From the NCBI GenBank assembly GCA_013138555.1, contig WTCN01000154.1, positions 1 through 16,029 of the forward strand: a DNA stretch of 16,029 nt. Direction: 5' to 3'. The stretch comes from Methyloprofundus sp. Its GTDB lineage: Bacteria; Pseudomonadota; Gammaproteobacteria; Methylococcales; Methylomonadaceae. A program made the translations under genes and the position numbers. Shown here in pieces: positions 13,398 to 16,029 of the stretch. The number at the start of each line of letters is the position of its first letter. The first letter of the stretch is position 1. Under the pieces are notes generated by a model. The model made no database searches, had not been told where the DNA came from, and was given only the letters and a program-made list of their open reading frames with translations.

Positions 13398-15542
13398 ATG
13401 AGCAATAATCCGATCGAACAGGAATTACAGGAACTTAAAGAAGCTTATCGTGAGGCTTTGCCGGAAAAATTCAGCAAAATACGGCAACTGTATTTAGAGC
13501 TACAGCAACAGCCGGCCAGTAAGCAAGTAAGCGAAAAATTAACGCAATTAGTACACCGTCTGCATGGTACGGCAGCAACTTATGGATTCCTCCAGGTCGG
13601 TGACTGTGCGTTTGAATTGGAACAAGTGTTAGATAAGGTGCTAAAAAAACAAGACTTTCCCCGGGAATCTTTACATAAACAAATAAACAAGCTCAAAAAA
13701 AGTATTGATCTGGCTTATATGCTCCATTCCGAATCCAGATCAACGATAACAGCATCATCAAAAGGCCATTTACTGGTGGTCGATGATGATCAGGACTTTT
13801 TGCTTATTAGCTCGAAAATTCTGACTCAACAGGGCTTTCGGGTAACCACGACGAACGATCCTGAAAAAGTGCTTGAATTAATTGCCAACTGTCATCCCGA
13901 GTTATTGCTGATTGATGTGGAAATGCCGAACTTAAGTGGCCATGAATTATGCAAACGGGTCAGAAGCGATGAAAAGGGGCGAGAACTGCCCATTATTTTT
14001 CTAACCGCCTATAATGATCTGGAAAATCGTGTTGCAGCGTTTCGAGCAGGTGCCGATGACTTTATCAATAAACCACTGGTTATCGAGGAGCTAATGGCCC
14101 GTGTCACGGTCAGGCTAGCACACGCCCGGCTAAGGCAGGAAAAAAAGGAAGTAATGAATCGTTTGCAGAACCAGCATCAGGCGCTGTTGTCGATTCTGGA
14201 TCAATTACAGATCGGGACAATAATGATTGATGCCGAAGGTACTATTATCTTCATGAGCAGTTCCTGTGGTTCACTAGGCGGCCTGGATCCCGATAATGCC
14301 GTGGGACAACCCTGGCAACACGTTTTGCCGTTTAATAAAGAATCTTTACAAGGTATACAACAGTACTTGCAACAACATAGCACTAAGCAGTCGCGTATGC
14401 ATCTGCATTGGCAGTTGGGCGAAAATCACTACTGGGCTGAATGCGAGGTCAGAGAGGTTCCGGATAGACCAGGGGAGCACTTGCTTTATATATATGATCA
14501 ATCAGAGTTACAGCGCTTAAGAAAGCAGCTTGAATACAGCCGCTTTGGTCAGATGATCGGTAGCAGTGAACCCATGCGTCAGATGTACAGTCAGATTGAA
14601 CGGGTGGCAAGAGGCGAGTGGACCGTGTTGATTGAAGGCGAAACAGGAGTCGGCAAAGAGCTGGTTGCGAACAGTATTCATGCAGCCAGCCCGCGTAAGG
14701 AGGGGCCTTTTATTGCGGTCAACAGTGCCGGATTAAGCGAGTCCTTGTTATCCAGTCAGTTATTCGGCCATCGCCGGGGTGCTTTTACCGGCGCGGTAGC
14801 TGATCAGCCGGGATTTTTCGAATCAGCGTCTGGCGGCACCCTGTTTCTGGACGAAATAGGTGATCTTCCCTTGACTATGCAAGCAGCGATGCTGAGAGTG
14901 CTGCAGGAAAAGGAAATCATACGGGTTGGTGAATCGCATGTGCGCAAGGTAGACGTGCGTATTATTGCAGCCTCACATAGGGACTTGTCTATTGAAGTCA
15001 AGGAAGGCCGGTTCCGGGAGGACTTACTCTACCGCTTACGTGTCGCACGTATTAATGTGCCAGCTTTACGTGAACGTAAAGAAGATATACCGGTTCTAGC
15101 AGAGGACTTTCTCACTGAAACTTGTCGTATGGCTGGTATGCCGATTAAACAGATTAATACCGATACCATGCACCTGTTGCAAAACTATGCCTGGCCAGGC
15201 AATGTCCGTGAACTCAAAGCGAGCCTGGATTATGCTGTGATCCACAGCCAGACGGATCAACTGCTAGTCAATGATTTGCCGCCGGAATTACTAATGCCGG
15301 CAGCTCAGGAAGCACCTGCTATTGGAAATACCGGAAGCTTCGTTACTGGAGATCTTCTGCCAGAATTATTGAAATCGGCAATTAACAAAAGCGAGACATT
15401 CACAGGCGATGAACCCTCACGTATTTTCGCCGCCCTAGAACGAGCAGGTGGTAACCGTACCCAGGCTGCAAAGCTACTAGGCATCAGCCGCGCTACATTC
15501 TACCGTCGTTTGAAAGAATGCGACATTTCCCCTACTGAATAA
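13398..15542 (+). CDS. Sigma-54 dependent transcriptional activator with N-terminal Hpt domain (Hpt-REC-PAS-AAA+-Fis HTH)
   Basis: A 714-residue NtrC-type enhancer-binding protein with an unusual front end. Residues 1-105 form a helical Hpt domain with phospho-acceptor His53 in VHRLHGTAATYG. A receiver follows (123-240): acidic cluster D129-D131, phospho-acceptor Asp173 (LLIDVEMPN), Thr203, Lys225 (NKP). Next come a linker and a PAS-like domain (about 258-370), then the sigma-54 AAA+ domain (386-620): Walker A GETGVGKE (414-421), the sigma-54 contact loop GAFTGA (461-466), Walker B GGTLFLDE (479-486), and WPGNVREL (599-606). The C-terminus is a Fis-type helix-turn-helix (GGNRTQAAKLLGISRATFYR). 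It therefore binds DNA and opens sigma-54 promoters when activated. The Hpt can take phosphate from the kinase receiver. A dyad and a sigma-54 promoter lie just downstream. Confidence 0.95.
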   Translation: MSNNPIEQELQELKEAYREALPEKFSKIRQLYLELQQQPASKQVSEKLTQLVHRLHGTAATYGFLQVGDCAFELEQVLDKVLKKQDFPRESLHKQINKLKKSIDLAYMLHSESRSTITASSKGHLLVVDDDQDFLLISSKILTQQGFRVTTTNDPEKVLELIANCHPELLLIDVEMPNLSGHELCKRVRSDEKGRELPIIFLTAYNDLENRVAAFRAGADDFINKPLVIEELMARVTVRLAHARLRQEKKEVMNRLQNQHQALLSILDQLQIGTIMIDAEGTIIFMSSSCGSLGGLDPDNAVGQPWQHVLPFNKESLQGIQQYLQQHSTKQSRMHLHWQLGENHYWAECEVREVPDRPGEHLLYIYDQSELQRLRKQLEYSRFGQMIGSSEPMRQMYSQIERVARGEWTVLIEGETGVGKELVANSIHAASPRKEGPFIAVNSAGLSESLLSSQLFGHRRGAFTGAVADQPGFFESASGGTLFLDEIGDLPLTMQAAMLRVLQEKEIIRVGESHVRKVDVRIIAASHRDLSIEVKEGRFREDLLYRLRVARINVPALRERKEDIPVLAEDFLTETCRMAGMPIKQINTDTMHLLQNYAWPGNVRELKASLDYAVIHSQTDQLLVNDLPPELLMPAAQEAPAIGNTGSFVTGDLLPELLKSAINKSETFTGDEPSRIFAALERAGGNRTQAAKLLGISRATFYRRLKECDISPTE

Positions 15543-15553
15543 ATATTGTCTCA

Positions 15554-15573
15554 AACTGTCTCGTGAGACAGTT
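15554..15573. promoter_or_regulatory. Dyad: candidate enhancer site for the sigma-54 activator (or terminator)
   Basis: AACTGTCTC-GT-GAGACAGTT is a perfect 9-base inverted repeat, 12 bases after the activator stop and about 120 bases before the -24/-12 promoter. That distance suits an upstream activating sequence for a Fis-type HTH dimer. A related half site, TTGTCTCAA (15546-15554), lies beside it. A role as terminator of the regulator operon is possible, but the following bases are only moderately T-rich. Confidence 0.55.
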
Positions 15574-15682
15574 ATTATTGTTTCAGTATTCTTGCTCATA
15601 AACCACGAAAAATCTTTTTCATCGTGATAACTTACTGAATATACAGGTATATAATTCCTAAACTGTTAACTACGTCACACTT

Positions 15683-15698
15683 TGGCATGGCTGTTGCT
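15683..15698 (+). promoter_or_regulatory. Sigma-54 (-24/-12) promoter
   Basis: TGGCATG, four bases, then TTGCT matches the sigma-54 consensus TGGCACG-N4-TTGCW with one substitution, and the GG and GC dinucleotides have the required spacing. It lies 45 bases upstream of the exported-protein ATG at 15744 and downstream of a gene for a sigma-54 activator. Confidence 0.82.
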
Positions 15699-15743
15699 TA
15701 TTGTTAATTTAAGATTCAATTTTTTTAACAAAGAGGGTAAATT

Positions 15744-16029
15744 ATGAAAATACAGCTTTTAAAGAAACCTGCTGTTTTATGGGTAATGCTGGCCAGTATG
15801 CTTGCATTCTCAATGGGAACGCATGCGGTGAGTGTGGCTACCGAAGATGTTTCAGGTATACAGACCCAGATCCTGTATGCGGGTCAGGATATTGAAGTCG
15901 GTACAGTGACTACGGAAATAGTCGGAGAGAATCTCGTGGTCACCTATAATACAACTGGCGGCTGGGAACTCAACGAAACTCAACTATGGGTGGGTAATGA
16001 CCTTGCTGAAATGCCACAGACTCGCCAGG
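15744..16029 (+). CDS. Exported protein, partial (C-terminus beyond right edge)
   Basis: The first 95 codons are in the window. The ATG at 15744 has a good ribosome-binding site (AGAGGG, 6-base spacing). The protein begins with a classical signal peptide: basic MKIQLLKK, a hydrophobic core, and a predicted cleavage after THA (residue 28). The mature part contains LYAGQDIEVGTV, ENLVVTYNTTGGW and LNETQLWVG, a beta-rich pattern I associate with secreted or surface proteins, sometimes ones with PEP-CTERM anchors; the C-terminus that would decide this is absent. It follows the sigma-54 promoter directly, so it is probably activated by the upstream regulator. Function unknown. Confidence 0.85.
   Translation, partial: MKIQLLKKPAVLWVMLASMLAFSMGTHAVSVATEDVSGIQTQILYAGQDIEVGTVTTEIVGENLVVTYNTTGGWELNETQLWVGNDLAEMPQTRQ

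Noticed and set aside
15604..15626. Second hairpin (CACGA/TCGTG) between the activator gene and the sigma-54 promoter
   Set aside because: Only 5 bp of outer stem with an AT-rich interior and a bulge; too weak to call a terminator or binding site.

Overview
The window looks like a chromosomal segment of a gammaproteobacterium of fairly low GC content. The housekeeping proteins (CarA, CarB, NadC, AmpD) are of ordinary gammaproteobacterial type. A methanotroph-like (Methylococcales) host would suit the combination of PilZ protein, di-heme cytochrome c peroxidase and sigma-54 regulated exported protein. That placement is recalled from family resemblance and was not tested.

Left half (1-6795, all minus strand). 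Transcription order is: a repeat-motif membrane protein (5848-6795) with its own probable terminator; then nadC, a flavin reductase-like protein and a PilZ-domain protein, closely packed; then carA and carB. carB is cut by the left edge. A strong hairpin sits just upstream of the carA start.

Centre (6936-10156). ampD runs on the plus strand and is followed by about 670 bases without an intact gene. These hold a transposase relic, then a probable sigma-70 promoter and a structured leader resembling a GEMM-I cyclic-dinucleotide riboswitch overlapping an intrinsic terminator. The leader lies directly upstream of an exported di-heme cytochrome c peroxidase/MauG-family protein. Behind that gene, 9501-10156 holds a palindromic repeat and a frameshifted minus-strand gene relic, so the peroxidase looks like an accessory gene flanked by decayed DNA.

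Right part (10157-16029, plus strand). Three regulators form an apparent operon: a hybrid sensor kinase (GAF-PAS-PAS-HisKA-HATPase-REC-pseudoREC), a single-domain CheY-like receiver, and a sigma-54 activator with an unusual N-terminal Hpt domain (Hpt-REC-PAS-AAA+-Fis HTH). Together they hold every step of a His-Asp-His-Asp phosphorelay. Immediately downstream are a near-perfect dyad, a canonical -24/-12 sigma-54 promoter, and the start of an exported-protein gene cut by the right edge. This gene is the likeliest target of the relay.

The most interesting items are the riboswitch-like leader (possible ON switch, possibly selective for 3',3'-cGAMP), the Hpt-fused activator with an adjacent matching promoter, and the membrane protein with five copies of a DSxL(R/K)RH(Y/F) motif.
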